Shown piece after piece: positions 8,717 through 15,160 of a stretch of 64,000 nt of DNA. The notes beneath the pieces were generated by a model, which saw only the letters and a list, made by a program, of their open reading frames with translations, did not search any database and was not told where the DNA came from. The DNA comes from Mycobacterium sp. KBS0706 (GTDB taxonomy: Bacteria > Pseudomonadota > Alphaproteobacteria > DSM-16000 > Inquilinaceae). Location: positions 1-64,000 of the forward strand of contig NZ_VCCH02000045.1 in NCBI RefSeq assembly GCF_005938675.2, in the 5' to 3' direction. A program made the translations under genes and the position numbers. How positions within the stretch are numbered: the first letter of the stretch is position 1; each line of letters starts with the position of its first letter.

Positions 8717-9535
8717 ATGTCCACGATCACGACCACAGACGGCGTAAACATCTTCTACAAGGACTGGGGCTCAGGCCAGCCGATCGTTTTCAGCCACGGC
8801 TGGCCGCTGACAGCGGACGACTGGGACGCCCAGATGAGCTTCTTCCTTCGCCACGGCTACCGGGTGATCGCCCACGACCGGCGCGGCCACGGCCGGTCCG
8901 ATCAGCCCAACACCGGCAACGACATGGACACTTGGGTTGCCGACCTCGCGGCCCTGACTGAACACCTCGACCTGCGCGACGCGATCCACATCGGCCACTC
9001 CACGGGTGGCGGTGAGGTGGCTCGCTATGTCGCTCGCCACCAGGAGCGCGTCGCGAAGGCGGCGCTGGTCGCTTCACTGACGCCGAACATGTACCGGAGC
9101 GAGGACAACCCGTCCGGTCAGCCGCCGGAGTGGTTCGAAGCGATCCGGGCAGGCGTGCTGGGCAACCGGTCGGAGTTCTACCGTTTCGTCCCTGAGAATC
9201 CGTTCTACGGGTACAACCGAGATGGAGCGAAGCCTTCGGAGGCGATCATTGCGAACTGGTGGCGTCAAGGCATGGCCGGCGGTGCCCTCGCTCATTACGC
9301 AACCGTCGACTCTTGGCTCGAAGATTATACCGAAGACCTGAAGAAGATCACCGTGCCGGTGCTGGTGATGCATGGCGAGGCTGATCAAGTCGTCCCGTTC
9401 GCAAGTTCGGTGCCGCGTGCGGTCGACCTGCTGAAGAAGGGGTCGCTGAAGACTTATCCCGGCTATCCCCATGGCATGCTCACCACGCATGCGGATGTCC
9501 TCAACCCCGACCTGCTCTCGTTCATCAGGTCTTGA
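8717..9535 (+). CDS. Alpha/beta hydrolase, non-heme chloroperoxidase (perhydrolase) type
   Basis: 272 residues, full length for the family. The catalytic triad is Ser95 in the nucleophile elbow GHSTGGG, Asp223 (HGEADQVVPF) and His252 (YPHG). The oxyanion region is SHGWPLTADDW. The GHSTGGGEVARYVARH signature is typical of the cofactor-free haloperoxidase/arylesterase group. These are esterases with perhydrolysis side activity, so the natural substrate is unknown. It is cytoplasmic, with no signal peptide. It is possibly regulated by the LysR protein encoded divergently at 7319-8242. Confidence 0.93.
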   Translation: MSTITTTDGVNIFYKDWGSGQPIVFSHGWPLTADDWDAQMSFFLRHGYRVIAHDRRGHGRSDQPNTGNDMDTWVADLAALTEHLDLRDAIHIGHSTGGGEVARYVARHQERVAKAALVASLTPNMYRSEDNPSGQPPEWFEAIRAGVLGNRSEFYRFVPENPFYGYNRDGAKPSEAIIANWWRQGMAGGALAHYATVDSWLEDYTEDLKKITVPVLVMHGEADQVVPFASSVPRAVDLLKKGSLKTYPGYPHGMLTTHADVLNPDLLSFIRS

Positions 9536-9830
9536 CCGGCATCTCTCCTCCGTCATCGCCTTCCCGCACGAAGGAGATGCCGTTTGCAAGGCGGCCTCTC
9601 CTTCCAGTTCAAGAGACGGTATGCGACGGCCGCTTTTGGCCGATGTCGTTGAAAAAGTCGGGCCGGCATTCCGGCGGATAACAATGAACCCTGACGAAGG
9701 TCCGAAGCTTGCTGAATGATGCGGATTTTCGGCCTTTGCGATAGCGATCTTACCCAAAATGGCGTCCCAAGTAGTCGTTCGGGACTTTTCCAACGACATC
9801 GGCCCTTCCCGGTCTTCCAGGCCAAATGAC
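9536..9830. other. Intergenic region left of the IS element
   Basis: About 295 bases without a supported gene. It ends in GGCCAAATGAC (9820-9830), the insertion target of the IS element. The same 11 bases occur at 6534-6544, suggesting the element landed in one copy of a degenerate intergenic repeat. Confidence 0.4.
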
Positions 9831-11289
9831 GATCGTGTCCCCGGGAGTGGTGTAGGAGCGGCGATGAGATCGTCGCGCTCTCCGGCGTGAGCCGGGTCGG
9901 TCAGGCGGCCATGATGGGCAGGCTGACGAGGGGATCATCGCCGATGGCGGCGACGCTTTCCAGGGTCATGTAGCGGCAGCGCTGGACGGCCCATTCGTCG
10001 TTCTGTTCGAGCAGCAGGGCGCCAACCAAGCGGAGGATGGCGGCGTCGGTGGGGAAGATGCCGACGACCTCGGTGCGGCGCTTGATCTCGCCGTTGAGCC
10101 GCTCCAGCGGGTTGGTGGAGTGGATCTTGGACCAGTGGTCCTTGGGGAAGCCGATATAGGCCAGGACGTCGGTCTCGGCTGCATCCATGAAGCCGGCGAG
10201 CTTGGGAAGCTTGGGTCGGAGCTGGTCGGCGACCTTGCGCCATTGGGCCTGGCCGGCGGCGGCATCCTCCTGGGCGAAGGCGGTGGCGATGAAGGCCGAG
10301 ACCACCCGGCGGCCGCTCTTGCCGGCGTGGGCGAGCGCGTTGCGCATGGGCCGAAGGCAACGCCCGAAGGGCGGTAAGTGCACCCGGCAGCGCTGCCAGG
10401 TGGCGTTCAGCACCCGGGCGGCAGCGGCCTTGAGCCCCTCATGCGCGTCGGAGACCACCAGCTTGACGCCGCGGAGGCCGCGCCGGGCGAGACCGCGCAG
10501 AAACTCCGTCCAGAAGGTCTCGGCCTCCGACGGGCCGACATCCAGGCCCAGCACCTCGCGGCGGCCGTCGGTGTTGGCGCCGACCGCCACGATCACCGCG
10601 ACCGAGACGATCCGGCCGGCCTGGCGGACCTTCACGTAGGTGGCATCGATCCACAGATACGGCCAGTCGCCCTCGATCGGACGGGTCAGGAAGGCCTGGA
10701 CCTTCTCGTCGATCTCCTCGCACAGCCGGCTCACCTGGCTCTTGGAGACACCCGAGCCGCCCATGGCAGGGACCAGATCGTCCACCGAGCGGGTCGAGAT
10801 CCCCTGGACGTAGGCTTCCTGGATCACCGCCGCCAGCGCCTTCTCCGCCAGCCGCCGCGGCTCCAGGAAGCCGGGGAAGTAGCTGCCCGTCCGCAACTTC
10901 GGGATGCGCAGCTCCACCGTGCCGGCCCGGGTCTCCCAGTCGCGCTCGCGATAGCCGTTGCGCTGCGCCAGCCGCTCACCGCTCTTCTCGCCGAAGGCCG
11001 CGCCGGTCTTCGCCGTCACCTCCAGCTCCATCAGCCGCTGGGCGGCGAACCCGATCATCTCCCGCAGCAGATCCGCGTCGGCGCTCTTCTCCATCAACCC
11101 GCGCAGGGCCATCATGTCGTCGGTCATCTTCGGTTCCTTCGGTTCCAGGTTGGTGTCAGCAACCAGACCCTACCGGAGAACCGCAGATGACCACCGCTGT
11201 GGATAAGAGGCCCACCGCCGCCTGACTCTCGGCGGTCGCTGCGGCGGGCCTCTTACCCACAGCTCCTACACCTCCCGGGGGACACGACC
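9831..11289. mobile_element. Complete IS256-family insertion sequence
   Basis: A 1459-bp element with imperfect terminal inverted repeats. The left end at 9831-9859 starts GATCGTGTCCCCGGGAG; the right end at 11262-11289, read inwards, starts GGTCGTGTCCCCCGGGAG. Both share GGTGTAGGAGC. It is flanked by a perfect 8-bp target duplication CAAATGAC (9823-9830 and 11290-11297), the size expected for IS256. One transposase gene fills it. The intact duplication argues for a single, fairly recent insertion. Confidence 0.92.
9901..11127 (-). CDS. IS256-family DDE transposase
   Basis: 408 residues, normal for IS256 (about 400). The acidic triad is visible: Asp in YLWIDATYVKV, Asp in VKLVVSDAHEGL and Glu in NPLERLNGEIKRRT. 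The family C-x2-H motif (QRCRVH) precedes the helical insertion domain. Directly after this motif, nine extra residues (PPFGRCLRP, bases 10348-10374) interrupt what in relatives is CRVH-F-MRNALAH. The extra bases are in frame and rich in CCGAAGG/GGGCGG palindromic sequence. Whether the enzyme still works is uncertain. The start ATG at 11127 has an AAGGAA site. Confidence 0.95.
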   Translation of the reverse strand: MTDDMMALRGLMEKSADADLLREMIGFAAQRLMELEVTAKTGAAFGEKSGERLAQRNGYRERDWETRAGTVELRIPKLRTGSYFPGFLEPRRLAEKALAAVIQEAYVQGISTRSVDDLVPAMGGSGVSKSQVSRLCEEIDEKVQAFLTRPIEGDWPYLWIDATYVKVRQAGRIVSVAVIVAVGANTDGRREVLGLDVGPSEAETFWTEFLRGLARRGLRGVKLVVSDAHEGLKAAAARVLNATWQRCRVHLPPFGRCLRPMRNALAHAGKSGRRVVSAFIATAFAQEDAAAGQAQWRKVADQLRPKLPKLAGFMDAAETDVLAYIGFPKDHWSKIHSTNPLERLNGEIKRRTEVVGIFPTDAAILRLVGALLLEQNDEWAVQRCRYMTLESVAAIGDDPLVSLPIMAA

Positions 11290-11297
11290 CAAATGAC

Positions 11298-11558
11298 GGG
11301 CGCCCGGAAGCGGCAATCGTCCTCGCCGCCGAAAAGCGGAACTGACCCGATTCGAACCACAGCGGCCCCGTCCGCTTTCGGGCAAGATTGAACCGTCGGA
11401 AATGTCCGCTTCCGGGCAGCGTGGAGCGCCCTCGACTGTCCGCAACGAGCCGGATGCGGACCAATAGGCAGGGGTGGCTTGGTCGCCACGCCCGCGACCG
11501 CAACGGGTCGACAGCTGCCATGGCCGATGGGTGCCAAGTGTCAGATTTTGACCACTAG
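11298..11558. other. Intergenic region right of the IS element with repeat-like fragments
   Basis: About 260 bases with no gene. It contains several copies of a short pattern (GGAAGCGGCAATCG, TCCGCTTTCGGGCA, TGTCCGCTTCCGGGCA) in both orientations, similar to fragments near 5500 and 6470. It looks like degenerate dispersed repeat DNA. Confidence 0.4.
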
Positions 11559-12008
11559 CTAGCGGCGCCGCTCCTGATATTCCTCTTCGGTGAGTTCTTC
11601 GGGCTCCAGGTCACCGATGTGCAAAGACCAGCTCGTTCTCTGGAGCACCGGGTCGTTCTGGCGTCCTCCGAGGAACCACCAGGATCTGAGTTCCGGGTTG
11701 TCGTAAACCGACAGAATATCGCCATTCTCGAAAACCAGATCGAGCTGATCTTTGGACGCAATTCGCGCTTCGGCAATTTTTGTGCGGAGAATTCGGTCGA
11801 CGTTCAAATACTTTTTGTCGCCATAGATTTCATAAGTATAATTGATTGCGCCGTCGCAGGATCTGTATGAGCATCGATCTGCCACGTTTAGCAATGCGTA
11901 GTCATCCTCAAACCAGAACATGAGATGATATTTATCGATGGTCACCTGTAGAAGCGCCCATCCGATGATGGGGGTGAAATCAAGCCTGTCGGTAAAGCCG
12001 ATCGACAT
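11559..12008 (-). CDS. Small DUF6188-like protein of unknown function
   Basis: 149 residues, no signal peptide, acidic and aromatic-rich. The pattern TDRLDFTPIIGWALLQVTIDK ... LDLVFENGDILSVYDNPELRSWWFL (a compact beta-sandwich with an 'F-NGD-L-VYD' segment) resembles DUF6188-type proteins. Several of those sit next to polymorphic toxins as immunity-like proteins. The C-terminus is a charged tail (EPEELTEEEYQERRR). The composition is more AT-rich than the surrounding genes, and the gene is isolated between IS-flanking repeats and a LysR gene. No toxin gene is adjacent, so an orphan immunity role is only a guess. Confidence 0.6.
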   Translation of the reverse strand: MSIGFTDRLDFTPIIGWALLQVTIDKYHLMFWFEDDYALLNVADRCSYRSCDGAINYTYEIYGDKKYLNVDRILRTKIAEARIASKDQLDLVFENGDILSVYDNPELRSWWFLGGRQNDPVLQRTSWSLHIGDLEPEELTEEEYQERRR

Positions 12009-12062
12009 ACCCGATCCTCCTTCTGATTTTTTTGATCCGCTTCCGCTTCGCCAGGCCGGGGC

Positions 12063-12974
12063 TCACCCCCACACGCCGGAGACCGGGCGCGCCCGCTTGG
12101 CCGTCAGCTCCGCGTCCAGCCAGGCGCGGAACAACTGCACCTTGCGCTGGCGCGACCGGGATTCGGTGGTGACGAACCAGTAGGCGATCTCGGTCGGCGC
12201 CGCGATCGGGAAGGGGCGGACCAGCCGCCCGTCGGCCAGCGCGTCGGCGGCGATCAACTGCCAGGCCATGAACACGCCCTGGCCGGCCACCGCCGCCTCG
12301 ATCGCCGGGATCGGGTCGGTGTAGGACGGGCCGGACAGGCGTGGCGGCGACGCCACCCCGGCGGCCGCGAACCATTCGGCCCAGGAGATCAGCGAGCCCT
12401 CGTCGCGGATCACCGGCACCGTCGCCAGGTCGGCCGGGCGCTTCAGCCGCGCGGCCAGCGCCGGGGCGCAGACCGGGAACACGGTCTGCGGGATCAGCTT
12501 CTCGGCCAGCGCCCCGGTCCAGCCGCCGCGGCCCATGCGGATGGCGCAGTCGATGTCGCCGAGCGCCAGGTCCAGCACATCGGCGGTGGCGACGAAGCGC
12601 AGTTCGATCTCCGGATGGGCGCCGGTGAAGCGCGACAACCGCGGCACCAGCCAGCGCGCGGCGAAGGCGCTGCCGGTGGTGACGGTCAGGACGCCGGCGC
12701 GCTCGACCGCCAGCGCGGACATCGCATCCGCCAGCATGCGGAAGCCGGCATCCAGCATCGGCCGGATGCGCCACAGCTCCGCGGTCGGCACCAGCCCGGT
12801 CGGGGTGCGCTCGAACAGCATCACGCCCAGCCGCGCCTCGGCCCGGCGGATATGCTGGCTGACCGCGCCCGGCGTCACCCCCAGCTCTTTCGCCGCGGTC
12901 GACAGCGAGCCCCCGCGCGCCACCACCGCGATGGCGCGCAGCGCATTCAGCGGAATCGGGAAGGGCGAGGCCAT
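12063..12974 (-). CDS. LysR-family regulator, GcvA-like subgroup
   Basis: 303 residues from ATG 12974 (MASPFPIPLNALRAIAVVARG), preceded by AAGAGG. The frame remains open upstream across the ArsR gene, but that part lacks protein-like character. The HTH reads GSLSTAAKELGVTPGAVSQHIRR. The effector domain has the GcvA/AmpR-type features FERTPTGLVPTAE, LTVTTGSAFAARWLVPRL, GDIDCAIRMGRG and GQGVFMAWQLIAADALADGRLVRPF. In this subgroup targets range from glycine cleavage to beta-lactamase. Here the divergent neighbour is an ArsR-SRPBCC pair 74 bases away, so the two regulators share a promoter region. Confidence 0.92.
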   Translation of the reverse strand: MASPFPIPLNALRAIAVVARGGSLSTAAKELGVTPGAVSQHIRRAEARLGVMLFERTPTGLVPTAELWRIRPMLDAGFRMLADAMSALAVERAGVLTVTTGSAFAARWLVPRLSRFTGAHPEIELRFVATADVLDLALGDIDCAIRMGRGGWTGALAEKLIPQTVFPVCAPALAARLKRPADLATVPVIRDEGSLISWAEWFAAAGVASPPRLSGPSYTDPIPAIEAAVAGQGVFMAWQLIAADALADGRLVRPFPIAAPTEIAYWFVTTESRSRQRKVQLFRAWLDAELTAKRARPVSGVWG

Positions 12975-13012
12975 GCCTCTTCTTGATCGGCGGAAGGCGA
13001 GCTGTCCAGGTG

Positions 13013-13048
13013 TTGACATGTAAATATCCAATTGGTTATATAACCAAA
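13013..13048 (+). promoter_or_regulatory. Predicted sigma-70 promoter of the ArsR operon, leaderless
   Basis: TTGACA at 13013-13018 and TTATAT at 13036-13041 are separated by exactly 17 bases. A start site seven bases after the -10 falls at the A of the ArsR start codon (13048). There is no ribosome binding site before that ATG. Both facts point to a leaderless transcript. Confidence 0.65.
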
Positions 13049-13051
13049 TGG
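13028..13051. promoter_or_regulatory. Palindromic operator overlapping -10 and start codon of the ArsR gene
   Basis: Arms CCAATTGGTTAT and ATAACCAAATGG form a 24-bp inverted repeat with one mismatched pair. It covers the -10 element, the likely +1 and the ATG. Its position fits ArsR-type autorepression by promoter occlusion. It shares the core AATTGGTTA with the LacI-type operator at 2339-2354. Confidence 0.65.
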
Positions 13052-13386
13052 TTTTAGAAGACTCGCTCACTCTCAGATTCGCCGCGCTCGCCGACCCCAC
13101 CCGGCGCGCGATCCTGCTCCGCCTGTCACGGGGCGAGGCCACGGTGTCGGAGCTGCAGGCCCCGTTCCGGATCAGCCAGCCCGCCATCTCCAAGCATCTG
13201 AAGGTGCTGGAGGGGGCGGGGCTGATCGAGCGCGGCCAGGTCGCCCAGTCGCGGCCGCGGCGACTGAACCACCAGGCGCTGAAGGAGACGGTCGAGTGGT
13301 TCGACCACTTCCGGACCCTCTGGAACGACAGCTTCGACCGCCTCGAGGCGCTGCTCGAAGCCACCTCCGAACCCACAAAGGATTGA
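13048..13386 (+). CDS. ArsR-family winged-helix repressor
   Basis: 112 residues, the normal ArsR size. The motif LRFAALADPTRRAILLRL is followed by the recognition helix region VSELQAPFRISQPAISKHLKVLEGAGLIERG and a wing (SRPRRLNHQALKETVEWF). There are no Cys or His metal-site patterns in alpha3 (no ELCVCDL), so this is a non-metal member of the SdpR/YgaV-like branch that typically precedes SRPBCC genes. The next gene starts 2 bases after its stop, so the two are co-transcribed. Autoregulation through the palindrome at 13028-13051 is expected. What relieves repression is unknown. Confidence 0.93.
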   Translation: MVLEDSLTLRFAALADPTRRAILLRLSRGEATVSELQAPFRISQPAISKHLKVLEGAGLIERGQVAQSRPRRLNHQALKETVEWFDHFRTLWNDSFDRLEALLEATSEPTKD

Positions 13387-13388
13387 TC

Positions 13389-13880
13389 ATGGCCGCCACC
13401 GAATTTGTCATCACCCGCCTGTTCAAGGCGCCGCTCAGCCGGATCTGGCAGCACTGGACGGACGCCGGGCTGATGGCGCAATGGTTCGGCCCCAAGGGCG
13501 TCACCACCACCGTCAAGACCCTCGATCTGCGGCCGGGCGGGATCATGCACGCCCGCATGGACCAGCCCGGCGGCGGCCGGATGTGGGTGAAGTTCGCCTA
13601 TCGCGAGGTGGTCGAGCCGTCGCGCCTGGTCTGGGAGCACTCCTTCGCCGACGAGCAGGCCAACATCGTCCCGTCGCCCTTCGGCGGGTCCTGGCCGCTC
13701 AGGATCCTGTCGACCGTGACCTTCGCGGAGGAGGGGGCGGAGACCCGGATGCGCCTGGTCTGGACGCCGCTCGACGCCAGCGAGGAGGAGCGGCAGGCCT
13801 TCGCCGAGATGCTGGACTCGATGACCGAGGGCTGGGGCGGCACCTTCGACAAGCTGGACGAGGCGCTGGCGGCAGGCTAG
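13389..13880 (+). CDS. SRPBCC (AHSA1/CalC-type) domain protein
   Basis: 163 residues, a single START-like hydrophobic-cavity fold. Diagnostic segments are FVITRLFKAPLSRIWQHWTD, LMAQWFGPKGVTTT, LDLRPGGIMHARM, YREVVEPSRLVWEHSF, and the C-terminal helix GGTFDKLDEAL. Members coupled to ArsR regulators bind small hydrophobic ligands, and their role is generally unclear. It is translated right after the ArsR gene (ATG 13389, TGA before it), so one leaderless mRNA probably makes both. It is cytoplasmic, and no catalytic residues can be assigned. Confidence 0.92.
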   Translation: MAATEFVITRLFKAPLSRIWQHWTDAGLMAQWFGPKGVTTTVKTLDLRPGGIMHARMDQPGGGRMWVKFAYREVVEPSRLVWEHSFADEQANIVPSPFGGSWPLRILSTVTFAEEGAETRMRLVWTPLDASEEERQAFAEMLDSMTEGWGGTFDKLDEALAAG

Positions 13881-13889
13881 GCCGACCGC

Positions 13890-13920
13890 CCGGGTCTATG
13901 GAGATTTTCTATAGACCCGG
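13890..13920. terminator. Hairpin after the SRPBCC gene
   Basis: CCGGGTCTAT and ATAGACCCGG make a perfect 10-bp stem around an 11-base loop, starting 9 bases after the SRPBCC stop. No U-run follows, so this may be a weak terminator, an mRNA-stabilising hairpin or an operator for the small gene at 13992. Confidence 0.45.
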
Positions 13921-13991
13921 AGAGACACTGTCCATCGCAGCCGCCGGCCGGCGGATCTATCTCTTGGAGAGGATCTGCCGAGGAGGCTGCG

Positions 13992-14177
13992 ATGTTCTCC
14001 TTCCTGCGGCGCCGGGATAGCCGGCGCCGGGCCGACGGCGCCGAGGCGCTGCTGGCCATGACCCCGCGCGAGCTGGCCGACCTGCCCTTCTGGGCCGAGC
14101 CGCCGCAGCCGGATTGCGTCGATCCGGCGGGCCGGCCGGTCACAGCCCGAACCGCGCCTCGGCCTCTGCCAGCGTGA
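13992..14177 (+). CDS. Small hypothetical protein
   Basis: 61 residues beginning MFSFLRRRDSRRRADGAEAL, with a strong GAGGAGG ribosome site 5 bases before ATG 13992. The N-terminus is very basic; the middle (MTPRELADLPFWAEPPQPDC) is compact and proline-rich. I do not recognise a family. It overlaps the convergent acetoacetate-decarboxylase-like gene by 38 bases, so either the tail is real overlap or this is a chance frame. The good ribosome site is the main support. Confidence 0.4.
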   Translation: MFSFLRRRDSRRRADGAEALLAMTPRELADLPFWAEPPQPDCVDPAGRPVTARTAPRPLPA

Positions 14178-14751
14178 GGGTCAGCAGCGGCCGTTTGCCG
14201 GCCACCAGGGCCAGCGGCCCTCCCGGCGCGAAGTCCCAGTCGAGGCCGCCGAAGCGCGGCCGGCCGGTGGCGGCGGCGCGGGTGATCCGGACGCCGGTGC
14301 CATCCGGCTGCAGCACAAGCAGCGGGACCGGCAGGCGCAGGGGCAAGGCGCGTCCCAGCCGGTCGGTGAAGGCTGCCACCGGCCCCTGGGCGTCGGTCAG
14401 ATCCGTCCGACTGTCCACGGCTTCGAACCGCCCCAAATGCTTCGGGATCGCCCACAGCACCCGGCCGCCGGCCAGCGAGGCCATGCTGTCGACCCAGGCG
14501 TCGGTGATCGTGATCCCGATCCGGCGCCCCAGCCGCACCGGCACCGCCACCACCAGCTCGCCATAGGCCAGGTCGCCGCCGGGCTGCCACTCGGCCCGCA
14601 CTGTCGCCAGCAGCGCGCTCCGGCCCCAGCCCAGCGGTTTGGCGCCGGCCGGCAACGGCCCGGGCAGCGCCGCCCGCGGCACCCGCCACAGCGCCGCCTG
14701 CACCGTGCCGCGCAGCCGCCAGGGCGGGGAGGGGTAGGGGGCTTCGATCAT
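14140..14751 (-). CDS. Acetoacetate decarboxylase-like protein
   Basis: 203 residues from ATG 14751 (MIEAPYPSPPWRLRGTVQAALW); a 25-residue upstream extension in the same frame looks non-coding. The ADC fold is indicated by APYPSPPWRLRG, the strand YGELVVAVPVRLGRRIGITI, and the region WAIPKHLGRFE. Lys104 there sits where ADC proteins carry the catalytic lysine. It is shorter than true ADC (about 245), and the protein belongs to the broad ADC-like superfamily, so decarboxylation of acetoacetate is not assured. The gene is a single unit, convergent with the small gene at 13992, and its promoter lies in the region shared with the B12-riboswitch leader. Confidence 0.8.
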   Translation of the reverse strand: MIEAPYPSPPWRLRGTVQAALWRVPRAALPGPLPAGAKPLGWGRSALLATVRAEWQPGGDLAYGELVVAVPVRLGRRIGITITDAWVDSMASLAGGRVLWAIPKHLGRFEAVDSRTDLTDAQGPVAAFTDRLGRALPLRLPVPLLVLQPDGTGVRITRAAATGRPRFGGLDWDFAPGGPLALVAGKRPLLTLTLAEAEARFGL

Positions 14752-14833
14752 GCTGGAGACAGCGTCCGAGATTTCAGGCGGCGAGTCCAAAACGCACTTG
14801 GATTGCGAAGTTTGCGGCGGCCCCAACTAGGTA

Positions 14834-14863
14834 TTGACGGAAACCAGCGGAAAGACGTCTATA
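14834..14863 (+). promoter_or_regulatory. Possible promoter of the nrdA leader
   Basis: TTGACG (14834-14839) and TCTATA (14858-14863) are spaced by 18 bases. Transcription would begin just before the riboswitch. This is inferred from position and consensus only. Confidence 0.45.
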
Positions 14864-14871
14864 TCTAGACA

Positions 14872-15035
14872 TCACGGGCAACCAAGGGAATCCGGTGCGC
14901 CGCCTGTCGGCAAGGCCGGAGCTGCCCCCGCAACTGTAAGCGGCGAGTCGGTTCGTCGTTCGGGCCACTGGCGGGCAACCGCTGGGAAGGTCGGACGATC
15001 CGATGGCGACCCGCAAGCCAGGAGACCGGCCCGTG
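14872..15035 (+). ncRNA. Cobalamin (adenosylcobalamin) riboswitch
   Basis: The conserved core is recognisable in order: AAGGGAATCCGGTG (14885-14898), GAGCTGCCCCCGCAACTGTA (14919-14938), a CCACTGG segment (14965-14971), GGGAAGG (14984-14990) and the B12 box GCAAGCCAGGAGACC (15013-15027). Downstream, at 15085-15124, alternative pairings (AGATGCG with CGCATCT; GCGCCGG with CCGGCGC) could serve as the expression platform. It lies 125 bases before nrdA on the same strand. Known B12 riboswitches shut down expression when cobalamin is plentiful. On a B12-independent reductase this makes sense if a B12-dependent NrdJ exists elsewhere. Confidence 0.95.
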
Positions 15036-15160
15036 ATCGCGTAGAACGTCCTCGGGCGGGGTGTCCCCGACGGTGCGATGATCGAGATGCGCCGGCCTGC
15101 CGGCGCGCTGCCGACTCCGCATCTTCGGCCCAAGCCCCAACACGATCATGGGGTTTGCCG

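Noticed and set aside
12975..13640. In-frame extension of the LysR gene (start at 13640)
   Set aside because: It would cross the ArsR promoter and gene. The LysR HTH begins properly at ATG 12974 with its own ribosome site.
14834..15160. In-frame extension of nrdA upstream of 15161
   Set aside because: The extra codons run through the conserved cobalamin riboswitch, and the protein sequence there is not NrdA-like.
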